A DNA stretch of 24,114 nt from a virus: IMG/VR virus record IMGVR_UViG_3300029955_000138, positions 1 to 24,114 of that record, one strand, 5' to 3'. The translations under genes were made by a program, and so were the position numbers. This document shows positions 11,654 to 18,042 of the stretch, one piece after another (within the stretch, counting starts at the first letter, position 1; every line of letters starts with the position of its first letter). Under the pieces are notes generated by a model. The model was given only the letters and a program-made list of their open reading frames with translations, was not told the origin of the DNA and made no database searches.

Positions 11654-12516
11654 CCTCCCTCGCCCAACACCATTCCAACAACCTCGTCAAACTCCTCCTC
11701 ATCGGCGACGCCAAATCCGGCAAGACAGGCTCGCTCGTCTCCCTCATCAAGGCTGGATACAAACTCCGCATCCTCGACATGGACAACCTGCTCGACATTC
11801 TCAAATACCTCGCCCTCCGCGAGTGCCCGGACAACCTCGACAACGTGGAGTTCCTCACCCTCCGCGACAAACGCAAGGCAACCTCCGAAGGCTCAGTCAT
11901 CGACGGACCCTGCCGGGCTTTTCCTGACGCCGTCAAAATGCTCGACCGCTGGAAATACAAAGACGAGAACGGCGAGCAGGTCGATCTCGGTACCCCAGCG
12001 GAGTGGGGCCCTGACTGCATCCTCGTAATCGACTCGTTCTCGCGGCTCTGCGATGCTGCCTATGACTGGCGGTTTTCGCTGAACCCCAAGAACGACGGCC
12101 GCGCGATCTACGGTGATGCCCAAGACGCAGTCGAGTCCCTCCTCGCCGGGCTCACTTCCAAATCCTTCGCGACCAATCTGATCGTGATCGCTCATGTTCA
12201 ATACATGGACCAACCCGACGGCACGAAGAAAGGTTTCCCGCAGGGCGTCGGCCAGAAGCTCTCGCCCAAGATCCCTCAGTACTTCCCATCGGTGGTACTC
12301 TACACCAACAAGAACGGCAAGCGTACGATGAGGACAACCTCAACCATGCTTGTCGATCTCGCGAACCCGGCGCCCTTCCTGATGGAACCCGAGTACCCGG
12401 CCGAAACCGGCTTGGCTCAGTTCTTCGGGGTGCTGCGTGACAACCCCACAACAACCGAGGAGCCTCCCACACCCAAACCAATCACCAAACTTAACTCCAC
12501 CATCACCCGTCGTTAA
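11650..12516 (+). CDS. Sak4-like RecA-fold ATPase / phage recombinase (288 aa)
   Basis: It starts in an ATGA overlap. Walker A is GDAKSGKT (19-26), followed by a short strand LRILDMDN (39-46), Walker B ILVIDSFSRL (124-133, D128) and a sensor strand LIVIAHVQY (177-185). Length and motif spacing fit the Sak4/AAA_24 group of phage single-strand annealing or RecA-like ATPases. The tail (DNPTTTEEPPTPKPITK) is disordered and may bind partners. It sits directly before a DUF669-like SSB, the usual Sak4 partner in phage genomes. Its role is probably ATP-dependent strand annealing or exchange during replication and recombination. Confidence 0.85.
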   Translation: MTSLAQHHSNNLVKLLLIGDAKSGKTGSLVSLIKAGYKLRILDMDNLLDILKYLALRECPDNLDNVEFLTLRDKRKATSEGSVIDGPCRAFPDAVKMLDRWKYKDENGEQVDLGTPAEWGPDCILVIDSFSRLCDAAYDWRFSLNPKNDGRAIYGDAQDAVESLLAGLTSKSFATNLIVIAHVQYMDQPDGTKKGFPQGVGQKLSPKIPQYFPSVVLYTNKNGKRTMRTTSTMLVDLANPAPFLMEPEYPAETGLAQFFGVLRDNPTTTEEPPTPKPITKLNSTITRR

Positions 12517-12535
12517 TCTTTAAGGAAACCAAACC

Positions 12536-12991
12536 ATGTCCAAGCCCAACTTCTCCTCAGTCCTCGACAAGCCCGCCACCGCTATCGCCCGCCCGAAACC
12601 CCTCCCCATCGGCACCTACCTCGCGGTGGTCGAGGGCCTTCCTCGCTACGACAAGTCCTCCAAGAAACAGACTGACTTCGTTGAGTTCTCCCTTCGCATC
12701 ACGGCTGCGGCCGACGACGTGGACCCGGATGAACTCGCCGAGATCGGCCTGACCCTCAAGGACGGTACCCCGCGGACGATGAAGAACACCTACTACCTCA
12801 CCGAAGACGCGGCGTGGCGCCTCAAGAAGTTCCTTGAGGATCTCGGCTTCGACTTCGAGGGCGACCTGACCATGCGCGAAGCTTGCGAGTCCGCCAGCAA
12901 CCGCGAGGTCTACATCACCGTCAAGCACGAACCTTCGATGGATGGCCAGTCCATCTTCGCGAAGATCGGCGATACGGCCAGCGTGGAGTAA
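12536..12991 (+). CDS. DUF669-like single-stranded DNA-binding protein (151 aa)
   Basis: ATG 12536 follows AAGGAAAC at 12522-12529. Residues about 23-60 fit the DUF669 N terminus (LPIGTYLAVVEGLPRYDKSS then DFVEFSLRI), an OB-like beta region. Then come NTYYLTEDAAWRLKKFLEDL and REVYITVKHE, also typical of the family. DUF669 proteins act as phage SSBs and are usually paired with Sak4-like ATPases, as here. It should coat ssDNA during replication and stimulate annealing. The strong C/G-ending codon bias and good SD suggest high expression. Confidence 0.82.
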   Translation: MSKPNFSSVLDKPATAIARPKPLPIGTYLAVVEGLPRYDKSSKKQTDFVEFSLRITAAADDVDPDELAEIGLTLKDGTPRTMKNTYYLTEDAAWRLKKFLEDLGFDFEGDLTMREACESASNREVYITVKHEPSMDGQSIFAKIGDTASVE

Positions 12992-12997
12992 TACAAC

Positions 12998-13225
12998 ATG
13001 ACTGAACAAACTTTTGGACAGAAGGCCGTAGGGCTTTCATTCAACCCGTCGAACGACAGCAGCGTGGACAATCTCAAGCGGCTCTATGCTGGCGTCATCG
13101 ACGTGCTGAACGCGCATCGTTCGGAGGCGTCCTCGCCCGAAGCCAAGCGCCTCGCCTCCATTGCCATCACTGAGGCACAGGGCGCGCAGATGTGGGCGGT
13201 GAAAGCCGTGACTTGGCGCGACTAA
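12998..13225 (+). CDS. Acb2-like protein, putative anti-CBASS cyclic-nucleotide sponge (75 aa)
   Basis: ATG 12998 lies 6 nt after the SSB stop. The product has the pattern FNPSND..VDNLKRLYAGVID (15-35), a short loop, then RLASIAITEAQGAQMWAVKA (51-70) and TW. From memory this two-helix hairpin matches proteins annotated as Acb2/Tad1-hairpin, especially the AQMWAVKA end. Acb2 of Pseudomonas phages forms oligomers that sequester cyclic di- and trinucleotides and so blocks CBASS immunity. The length (75 aa) is slightly below the usual 90 or so. The gene is the last before the terminator at 13235-13264 and close behind a well-expressed SSB gene, a good place for abundant synthesis. Ligand-binding residues cannot be assigned without an alignment. 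Confidence 0.65.
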   Translation: MTEQTFGQKAVGLSFNPSNDSSVDNLKRLYAGVIDVLNAHRSEASSPEAKRLASIAITEAQGAQMWAVKAVTWRD

Positions 13226-13234
13226 CCTCGCTGA

Positions 13235-13264
13235 GGGAGGGGGCTTCGGCTCCCTTTCTTTTTT
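13235..13264 (+). terminator. Intrinsic terminator with UUCG tetraloop
   Basis: Stem 13235-13244 pairs with 13249-13258 over 10 bp (three G-U) and is closed by the very stable C(UUCG)G tetraloop. A T-run at 13259-13264 follows. It ends the unit that contains the recombination genes and the Acb2-like gene. The polymerase gene starts 31 nt later without a promoter I can recognise, so some read-through or antitermination is likely. Confidence 0.88.
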
Positions 13265-13294
13265 CCTAACTTTCAGATCACGAAAAGTTGGTCC

Positions 13295-14398
13295 ATGAAA
13301 CCAATAATCCTCCTAGGCGAGTCCCCCTCCGCCGCCGAAGAAAAGCTAGGCATATCCTTCTGCTCCTCCGGCGGGCTTGAGCTCCTCAAGATGCTTGATG
13401 AGGCTGGGGTCATCACTCTCACCGCGGCCGACAACGATTACATCCGGCGGTACTGGAACGCCAACGACCCCCTGATGCTTGACATGGTCTGGCGGCTTCA
13501 CCCCGAAGTCACCCGGCTCAACGTCTTCCCCTACGCACTCCCCGGCAACACCATACTCAACGCTCTCGGCGAGAAACCCACCGCCATCCCCGGCTACCCT
13601 AATCTAGAGAAAGGCGCCCGCGGCTATGTCCAGAATGAATTCGCGCCAGCACTTCGCCAGTTGGAGCAGGCTCTTAATCACAGCGATGCTAACATCGTTG
13701 TTGCTCTTGGCAATACACCACTATGGGCGCTATGTGGTACCACAGGAGTATCAAAGCTACGAGGTACCGTCCGAACCTCCTCTCACACCGTTGCCGACTT
13801 TAAAGTCCTGTCTACCTACCATCCCGCTGCCGTTTGTAGACAGATCGAACTTCGGGCGGTCACGATCTTTGACCTTATGAAAGCAATGCGGGAGAACGAA
13901 TCCCCCGCGCTGATGTTACCCGAACGCGAAATCTGGGTCGAACCCACCATTAAAGACATCGAGGTGTTCTATGAACAATACATTAGAAGATCTACTCTCC
14001 TTAGTACAGACATTGAAACAGCTGGGAATCAGGTTACATGCATTGGCTTCGCACCCGACGCCGGACGTGCAATCGTCATTCCTTTCTATGACGCCCGGCG
14101 CAAGGGCCGCTCTTATTGGGGGAGCGCAAGCGACGAGTGTTATGTCTGGCGCATTGTCGGATCTATTCTTGCTGATCGAAGCATCCCAAAACTCTTCCAG
14201 AACGGACTGTACGATATTGCCTTTCTCTGGCGCGCAGTCCACCTCCCAACCTACGGCGCCCTCCACGACACCATGCTCCTCCACCACGCCCTCCAACCGG
14301 AGTCATTGAAGAGCCTCGACTTCCTCGGTTCAGTCTATACCAATGAGTCGGCGTGGAAGCGGGATCACCGGATGATGACGAACAAGAGGGATTCGTGA
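13295..14398 (+). CDS. UDG-like domain fused to the first part of a DNA polymerase 3'-5' exonuclease (367 aa)
   Basis: Residues 1-200 look like a uracil-DNA glycosylase superfamily domain: GESPSAAEE (8-16), NVFPYALPGN (76-85), VVALGNTPLWAL (135-146) and the late motif STYHPAAV (173-180). The four iron-sulfur Cys of family 4 UDGs are not evident. Such domains are fused to polymerase in some phages, for example SPO1. Residues 230-355 are a DnaQ-like exonuclease: Exo I STDIETAG (237-244, D239/E241), Exo II FQNGLYDIAFL (301-311, N303/D307) and LHDTMLLHHAL (323-333). The protein stops at SAWKRDHRMMTNKRDS, before Exo III, which is at the start of the polymerase gene at 14657. The exonuclease site is therefore split between two polypeptides. 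The SD is weak (GAAAAG). A terminator lies just upstream. Confidence 0.85.
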   Translation: MKPIILLGESPSAAEEKLGISFCSSGGLELLKMLDEAGVITLTAADNDYIRRYWNANDPLMLDMVWRLHPEVTRLNVFPYALPGNTILNALGEKPTAIPGYPNLEKGARGYVQNEFAPALRQLEQALNHSDANIVVALGNTPLWALCGTTGVSKLRGTVRTSSHTVADFKVLSTYHPAAVCRQIELRAVTIFDLMKAMRENESPALMLPEREIWVEPTIKDIEVFYEQYIRRSTLLSTDIETAGNQVTCIGFAPDAGRAIVIPFYDARRKGRSYWGSASDECYVWRIVGSILADRSIPKLFQNGLYDIAFLWRAVHLPTYGALHDTMLLHHALQPESLKSLDFLGSVYTNESAWKRDHRMMTNKRDS

Positions 14399-14610
14399 TG
14401 GACTTCAAAGAACTGTCCAACCCATTTGACTTTAATATGTGGGGTGCTTATGGCCTTAATATTAAATTCATTATCATTGAATTGGGTGGTGTTTATTCAA
14501 CATCATTTTGTGTGTATCCTAGTGATAAGGTAATCATGCTTAGTAAAGCGAGGTCACTAAGCGAAGCACAAAAACAATGTGAGCAAAAAGAAAAGGAACA
14601 CAACCAATGA
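14398..14610 (+). CDS. AT-rich small gene inserted in the split DNA polymerase (70 aa)
   Basis: ATG 14398 overlaps the exonuclease stop (TGATG) and has SD AGAGGG (14386-14391). Residues include NPFDFNMWGAYGLNIKFIII, a beta-rich ELGGVYSTSFCVYP, and a Lys/Glu/Gln-rich helix (SEAQKQCEQKEKEHNQ). By eye count, 14401-14580 has 64 G+C of 180 (about 36 percent), against about 57 percent in 14281-14340. This points to a foreign origin. No homing-endonuclease motif (LAGLIDADG, GIY-YIG, HNH) is seen. It ends in an ATGA overlap with the micro-ORF at 14607. Function unknown. Confidence 0.65.
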   Translation: MDFKELSNPFDFNMWGAYGLNIKFIIIELGGVYSTSFCVYPSDKVIMLSKARSLSEAQKQCEQKEKEHNQ

Positions 14611-14678
14611 GCAAGCTTAGAGACATTTACCTTGTACTGACCGGCCGCTGCCTACAATGCGGTGTGAAATGCGAATAA
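14607..14678 (+). CDS. Micro-ORF overlapping the polymerase start (23 aa)
   Basis: ATG 14607 overlaps the previous stop (ATGA) and has a good SD AAAAGGAA (14592-14599). The product is MSKLRDIYLVLTGRCLQCGV followed by KCE, with three Cys near the end. Its stop lies beyond both candidate starts of the polymerase gene (14657, 14669), neither of which has an SD. Ribosomes ending at 14678 could re-initiate on the polymerase ORF. It is best read as a translational coupler or a truncated gene. Confidence 0.4.
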   Translation: MSKLRDIYLVLTGRCLQCGVKCE

Positions 14679-16168
14679 TCAAATCCCACCTCCGCACCGA
14701 GGCCGACCTCAAAGGTGAGATCGGTGATTGGATTTACAACGGCCTTGACTGCTGCGTCACCCGCGAGGTATTCGATGTCATCCACTCCCAACTCGACCAA
14801 GCCACTGCCGCCACCTACGCGTTCTCGCGAGACCTTCAAGGCCCTGTTCTCGAAATGCGTTGTCGCGGAGTCCTTGTTGATACCCTACGACGTATGGAGG
14901 TTATCGACGAATACCACAACGACCTCGACCGCCTCGAAAACCAACTCGAATCCATCGTCCTCGACGGCTGCGGGCTCGAGTCCTTCAAATGGTCCTCACC
15001 CAAAGACCTCGCCAAGCTTTTCTACGAACATCTTAAAATCCCTCCGATCAAAAGCAAGGGCCGCGTATCAACTGACGTCAATGCTCTTGGCAAGATGCAA
15101 GCCTACCTCATCGCCCGGCCGATCGTTAACCATATACTTGGTATGCGAGAACTCGCCAAACGAATATCTGTCCTGCGTACTCCCCTCGACCCTGATGGCC
15201 GGATGCGATCATCTTATAATATCGCCGGAACTAACACAGGTCGTTTTAGTTCGTCCTTCTCCGAGTTCGGAACCGGCGGTAATCTACAAAATGTCGAAGA
15301 ACGGCTGCGGTCTATTTTCGTTGCCGACCCCGGAATGAAGTTCGCCAAGTGCGACGCAAAATCAGGAGAGAGTTATGTTGTTGGAGCGATCGAGTGGAAC
15401 CTGTTCAACGACCCCACTTACCTCGATGCGGTCGAGTCTGGCGACGTACACACAGCTGTAGCTAAGCTCTGCTGGGCTGACCTGCCCTGGACCGGTGATC
15501 TTAAACACGATAAGGAAATTGCCGAGACCCCATACTACCGACATTACTCTTACCGGTTCATGTGCAAAAAGCTTGGTCATGGTTCGAATTACGGTGGACA
15601 GCCCTTCACCCTGGCCACACAATCCCACCTTCCCATCGGAGTCGTTCAGCAATTCCAACCCACCTACTTCGCCGCCTTCCCCGCCCATCGACTTTGGCAA
15701 CAGTGGGTTGCCGATGAGTTATTTAAAACAGGCAATCTCACAACTCTCACAGGCCGTAAGCGCTGGTTCCACGGCCGACGTAACGATCCCTCAACCATAC
15801 GTGAAGCCATTGCTTACAATCCTCAAGGAAGCCTTGCGGATATAGTGAATACCGCGATGCTGAATATCTGGCGCGAGGGCCGGGTCCCGATAGTCATGCA
15901 CGACCACGATGCCTTAACCTTCATGTACCCAGAGGAGCAGGAAGATGAGATTATTCCTTGGATTATGGACCGTCTTGTGGTTCCTGTTCGGCTGGCTGGC
16001 GGGCGGGATTTACGTATCCCATATGATTGTAAAGTAGGCTGGAACAAAGGCGACTACGACGCCAAGAAAAACCCCGAAGGACTGAAAGATTATGAACCGC
16101 AAGATAGCCGGCGTCGGCAAAAGAAGCTTGGAATCTTGGATCGCCCGGTTTGTGGAAGTCACCGCTAA
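14657..16168 (+). CDS. Family A DNA polymerase, polymerase domain with the end of the exonuclease domain (503 aa)
   Basis: It begins with the missing Exo III motif, IYNGLDCCVT (26-35, Y27/D31). Then come TGRFSSS (194-200), NLQN (209-212), motif A KCDAKSGES (231-239, D233/E238), motif B RFMCKKLGHGSNYGG (300-314; R300, K304, Y312), YNPQGSLADI (387-396) and motif C MHDHDAL (414-420, D416). It copies the phage genome. Two oddities: motif B has His308 where E. coli Pol I has Phe762 and T7 has Tyr526, and motif C is HDH rather than HDE. Starts at 14657 or 14669 lack an SD; coupling to the 23-aa ORF is likely. The ORF is in the same frame as the exonuclease gene, as expected if one ancestral gene was interrupted. 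Its 3' end overlaps the helicase gene by 77 nt. Confidence 0.92.
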   Translation: MRCEMRIIKSHLRTEADLKGEIGDWIYNGLDCCVTREVFDVIHSQLDQATAATYAFSRDLQGPVLEMRCRGVLVDTLRRMEVIDEYHNDLDRLENQLESIVLDGCGLESFKWSSPKDLAKLFYEHLKIPPIKSKGRVSTDVNALGKMQAYLIARPIVNHILGMRELAKRISVLRTPLDPDGRMRSSYNIAGTNTGRFSSSFSEFGTGGNLQNVEERLRSIFVADPGMKFAKCDAKSGESYVVGAIEWNLFNDPTYLDAVESGDVHTAVAKLCWADLPWTGDLKHDKEIAETPYYRHYSYRFMCKKLGHGSNYGGQPFTLATQSHLPIGVVQQFQPTYFAAFPAHRLWQQWVADELFKTGNLTTLTGRKRWFHGRRNDPSTIREAIAYNPQGSLADIVNTAMLNIWREGRVPIVMHDHDALTFMYPEEQEDEIIPWIMDRLVVPVRLAGGRDLRIPYDCKVGWNKGDYDAKKNPEGLKDYEPQDSRRRQKKLGILDRPVCGSHR

Positions 16169-17315
16169 CCTTGAGTCTCCTGTCTTATTCCGCAAGTGGA
16201 CCGCCATCGCAACCATCGCGGCGGTCCTTGAACAGAAGGTGTGGATAACCACGTCCTCACCGATGTACCCGAACCTCTACACCTTTCTAGTAGCACCACC
16301 CGGCGGAGGTAAATCTCGTGCGATTGACTTGGCTCACGACCTACTCCACACGCTGCCAGATCCTTATGTCGCACCCACCTCGATCAATGCGGCTTCGATT
16401 ATCGATCACCTACTCGAATGTAAACGGATCATCATCCAACCGCAAATGGCCGCAATTGAATATCATGCTATGTCCATTCTCGTGGGTGAGTTCGGGACTT
16501 TCATGTCGTCTTATGACGATGACCTTATGGCCATCCTTACCGATTTCTACAACGTCAGACCTTACGGTCAACGCCGCCGCGGAGGAAATCTAAAGATCAA
16601 AATCGAACGACCCATGTTGAACATGCTCGTCGGCACAACCCCAAGCAACCTCATGCGATTCATGCCGGAGAATGCTTGGGGCCAAGGCTTCGCGTCCCGT
16701 ATCCTCTTTGTTTACGCCGACGACAAGGAAAGGATTGATGATTTCGCTGTTAAGAAAACAGAACTCGCCGCGGATCTTGTCTCCGACATAGCGCAGATCA
16801 ACACCCTCTGCGGGCAGTTCTCAGTCTCCGAAGACTACCGTACCGCCGTTAACAACTGGCGCGAGCTTGATGAGAACATTCCGCCGAAGCCTACTCATCC
16901 ACGGCTCCAACATTACAACTCACGGCGTAAGGAACATCTCTACCGGCTGTCTATGGTTTCGGCTGTGGATCGCGGTAACGCCCTGCTCTTAACCAAGGCC
17001 GACTTCAACCGCGCGATGTCTTGGTTGATTGAGGCTGAGCAAGCTATGCCGCGGATATTCCAAAGCTCTACCACAGACACCGGCGACTCAGCGGTGATGG
17101 ATGAAGCCGTGCACATGATCCAATCCCGCGGGGGCGCGGTAGAGGAAGGGCAACTCGTCCGGTTCCTTCGCCAGCGCGTACCATCTCATTCCGTCCTCCG
17201 TGTCCTTGAAGTCATGGAGCGGTCAAACCTAATCACCGAAGTCAAGCGAACTCGATTCGGTGTTAGGATTTTCGGTGCGGGGGAATTGGACTCAGACGCG
17301 CCGTTACCGGATTGA
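16092..17315 (+). CDS. DUF3987/YfjI-like replicative ATPase, putative helicase (407 aa)
   Basis: ATG 16092 follows GAAGGAC (16076-16082) and overlaps the polymerase gene by 77 nt. The family N-terminal pattern is ESWIARFVEVTANLESPVLF (14-33) then KWTAIATIAAVLEQ. Walker A is APPGGGKS (68-75), Walker B is ILVGEFGTF (129-137, acidic E133), a sensor region reads LVGTTPSNL (179-187) and a probable Arg finger lies in GQGFASRILFVY (197-208, R203). The C terminus looks like a winged helix (EEGQLVRFLRQRVPSHSVLR then LEVMERSNLITEVKR). DUF3987 proteins are common as phage replicative helicase or primase-helicase partners. It likely unwinds the template for the adjacent polymerase. No primase domain is seen. 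The gene ends 12 bp inside the convergent spanin-like gene. Confidence 0.8.
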   Translation: MNRKIAGVGKRSLESWIARFVEVTANLESPVLFRKWTAIATIAAVLEQKVWITTSSPMYPNLYTFLVAPPGGGKSRAIDLAHDLLHTLPDPYVAPTSINAASIIDHLLECKRIIIQPQMAAIEYHAMSILVGEFGTFMSSYDDDLMAILTDFYNVRPYGQRRRGGNLKIKIERPMLNMLVGTTPSNLMRFMPENAWGQGFASRILFVYADDKERIDDFAVKKTELAADLVSDIAQINTLCGQFSVSEDYRTAVNNWRELDENIPPKPTHPRLQHYNSRRKEHLYRLSMVSAVDRGNALLLTKADFNRAMSWLIEAEQAMPRIFQSSTTDTGDSAVMDEAVHMIQSRGGAVEEGQLVRFLRQRVPSHSVLRVLEVMERSNLITEVKRTRFGVRIFGAGELDSDAPLPD

Positions 17316-17540
17316 TTGGTCCGGGCGATACGCACAATGTTTCAAATCAGAAACTGTCTCGCGGAGGGCTTCGGTTTCGTTTTCAAGTTTAGCAAACCTG
17401 TCGTCAACCCCGCGGAAATATCTACTGATGTTCCAAATGATTTTAAAAGAAACCCATAAGCCTATAAACACACCACTGATTAAACCCCAAAGAGAATTAA
17501 TGCTGTCAAGGAAAGGGAGTGATACGCGGTCGGGGGCCAT
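17304..17540 (-). CDS. Spanin-like membrane/coiled-coil protein (78 aa)
   Basis: The start ATG at 17540-17538 has SD AGGAAA seven nt before it. Residues about 13-37 form one membrane span (SINSLWGLISGVFIGLWVSF), and 43-67 a coiled coil (GVDDRFAKLENETEALRETV). This is the plan of an inner-membrane spanin subunit (Rz type), though it is shorter than lambda Rz and no embedded Rz1 lipoprotein with a lipobox was found. An alternative is a small holin or antiholin. It is the last gene of the leftward lysis set. It overlaps the 3' end of the convergent helicase gene by 12 bp and is separated from the rest of the lysis genes by the hairpin at 17569-17591. Confidence 0.6.
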   Translation of the reverse strand: MAPDRVSLPFLDSINSLWGLISGVFIGLWVSFKIIWNISRYFRGVDDRFAKLENETEALRETVSDLKHCAYRPDQSIR

Positions 17541-17568
17541 GATTTTGTTTCCTGAAAGATCAAAAGGT

Positions 17569-17600
17569 GAGGGAGGCATTGTGCCTCCCTCTTTGTTTTT
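17569..17600 (+). terminator. Strong hairpin terminator, mainly for rightward transcripts
   Basis: GAGGGAGGCA (17569-17578) and TGCCTCCCTC (17582-17591) form a perfect 10-bp stem with a TTG loop, followed on the + strand by TTTGTTTTT (17592-17600). It stops the replication transcript after it has run past the convergent spanin-like gene. On the minus strand only a short TTTT follows two nt after the stem, so leftward termination should be partial. The T-tract overlaps the stop codon of the 147-aa gene. Confidence 0.9.
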
Positions 17601-18042
17601 AGGCCTGCGGCACAGGTTGCGTCGAAGTTTGCACCACCGCCTGAGCGATTGCGGCCGAGAGAGTTCCCTTAGCCGCCGCGATCTTTCCATGGGTCGTGTT
17701 CACCGCGCCGACAATCGCGACAAGTGAGTTGGCCGTATTGACCGAGTTCGCTGCTTTGTTGGCGGCTTGGTTCGCGGCGACCTGATGGACCACAGCATCG
17801 GCCTCGTCAGCCACCGTGACAGTGAGCGCAAGCGCTGCCGCCACCCCGGGGTTGGCTGCCGCAAGGGGCGCTGCGATCTGAGCCAAGCTCGCCAGTTCCT
17901 GCAACGCCTGATCGGCTAGCGGTGACATACTCGCAAGCCAGTTCTCAAAAGTCACAAAGTCAGCCCAGACCAGCTTCTCGTATTTGATGATCTTGGCGAT
18001 CACGTTCTGGACGTCGGTCTCGATGATGTTGATGATGGTCAT
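17599..18042 (-). CDS. Ala-rich helical protein in the lysis cassette (147 aa)
   Basis: The start overlaps the holin-like stop (ATGA, 18042-18039) and the stop is at 17601-17599. The first 40 residues are mixed (MTIINIIETDVQNVIAKIIK, WADFVTFENWLASM). The rest is Ala/Val/Asn/Thr-rich with amphipathic helices (PGVAAALALTVTVADEADAV, then QVAANQAANKAANSVNTANS). There is no clear long membrane span, signal peptide or Cys. Lying between a holin-like gene and a spanin-like gene, it probably acts in lysis timing or in the membrane. A virion-associated role is also possible. Family not recognised. Confidence 0.6.
   Translation of the reverse strand: MTIINIIETDVQNVIAKIIKYEKLVWADFVTFENWLASMSPLADQALQELASLAQIAAPLAAANPGVAAALALTVTVADEADAVVHQVAANQAANKAANSVNTANSLVAIVGAVNTTHGKIAAAKGTLSAAIAQAVVQTSTQPVPQA

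Noticed and set aside
14398-14668. Group I intron or homing endonuclease in the polymerase gene
   Set aside because: No LAGLIDADG, GIY-YIG or HNH motif and the insert is too short for a complete intron core. I saw no P3/P7-type pairing, though folding was not computed.
14607-14700. Programmed -1 frameshift joining the 23-aa ORF to the polymerase
   Set aside because: The frames would permit it, but no slippery heptamer or following pseudoknot is visible in the overlap. Re-initiation is simpler.
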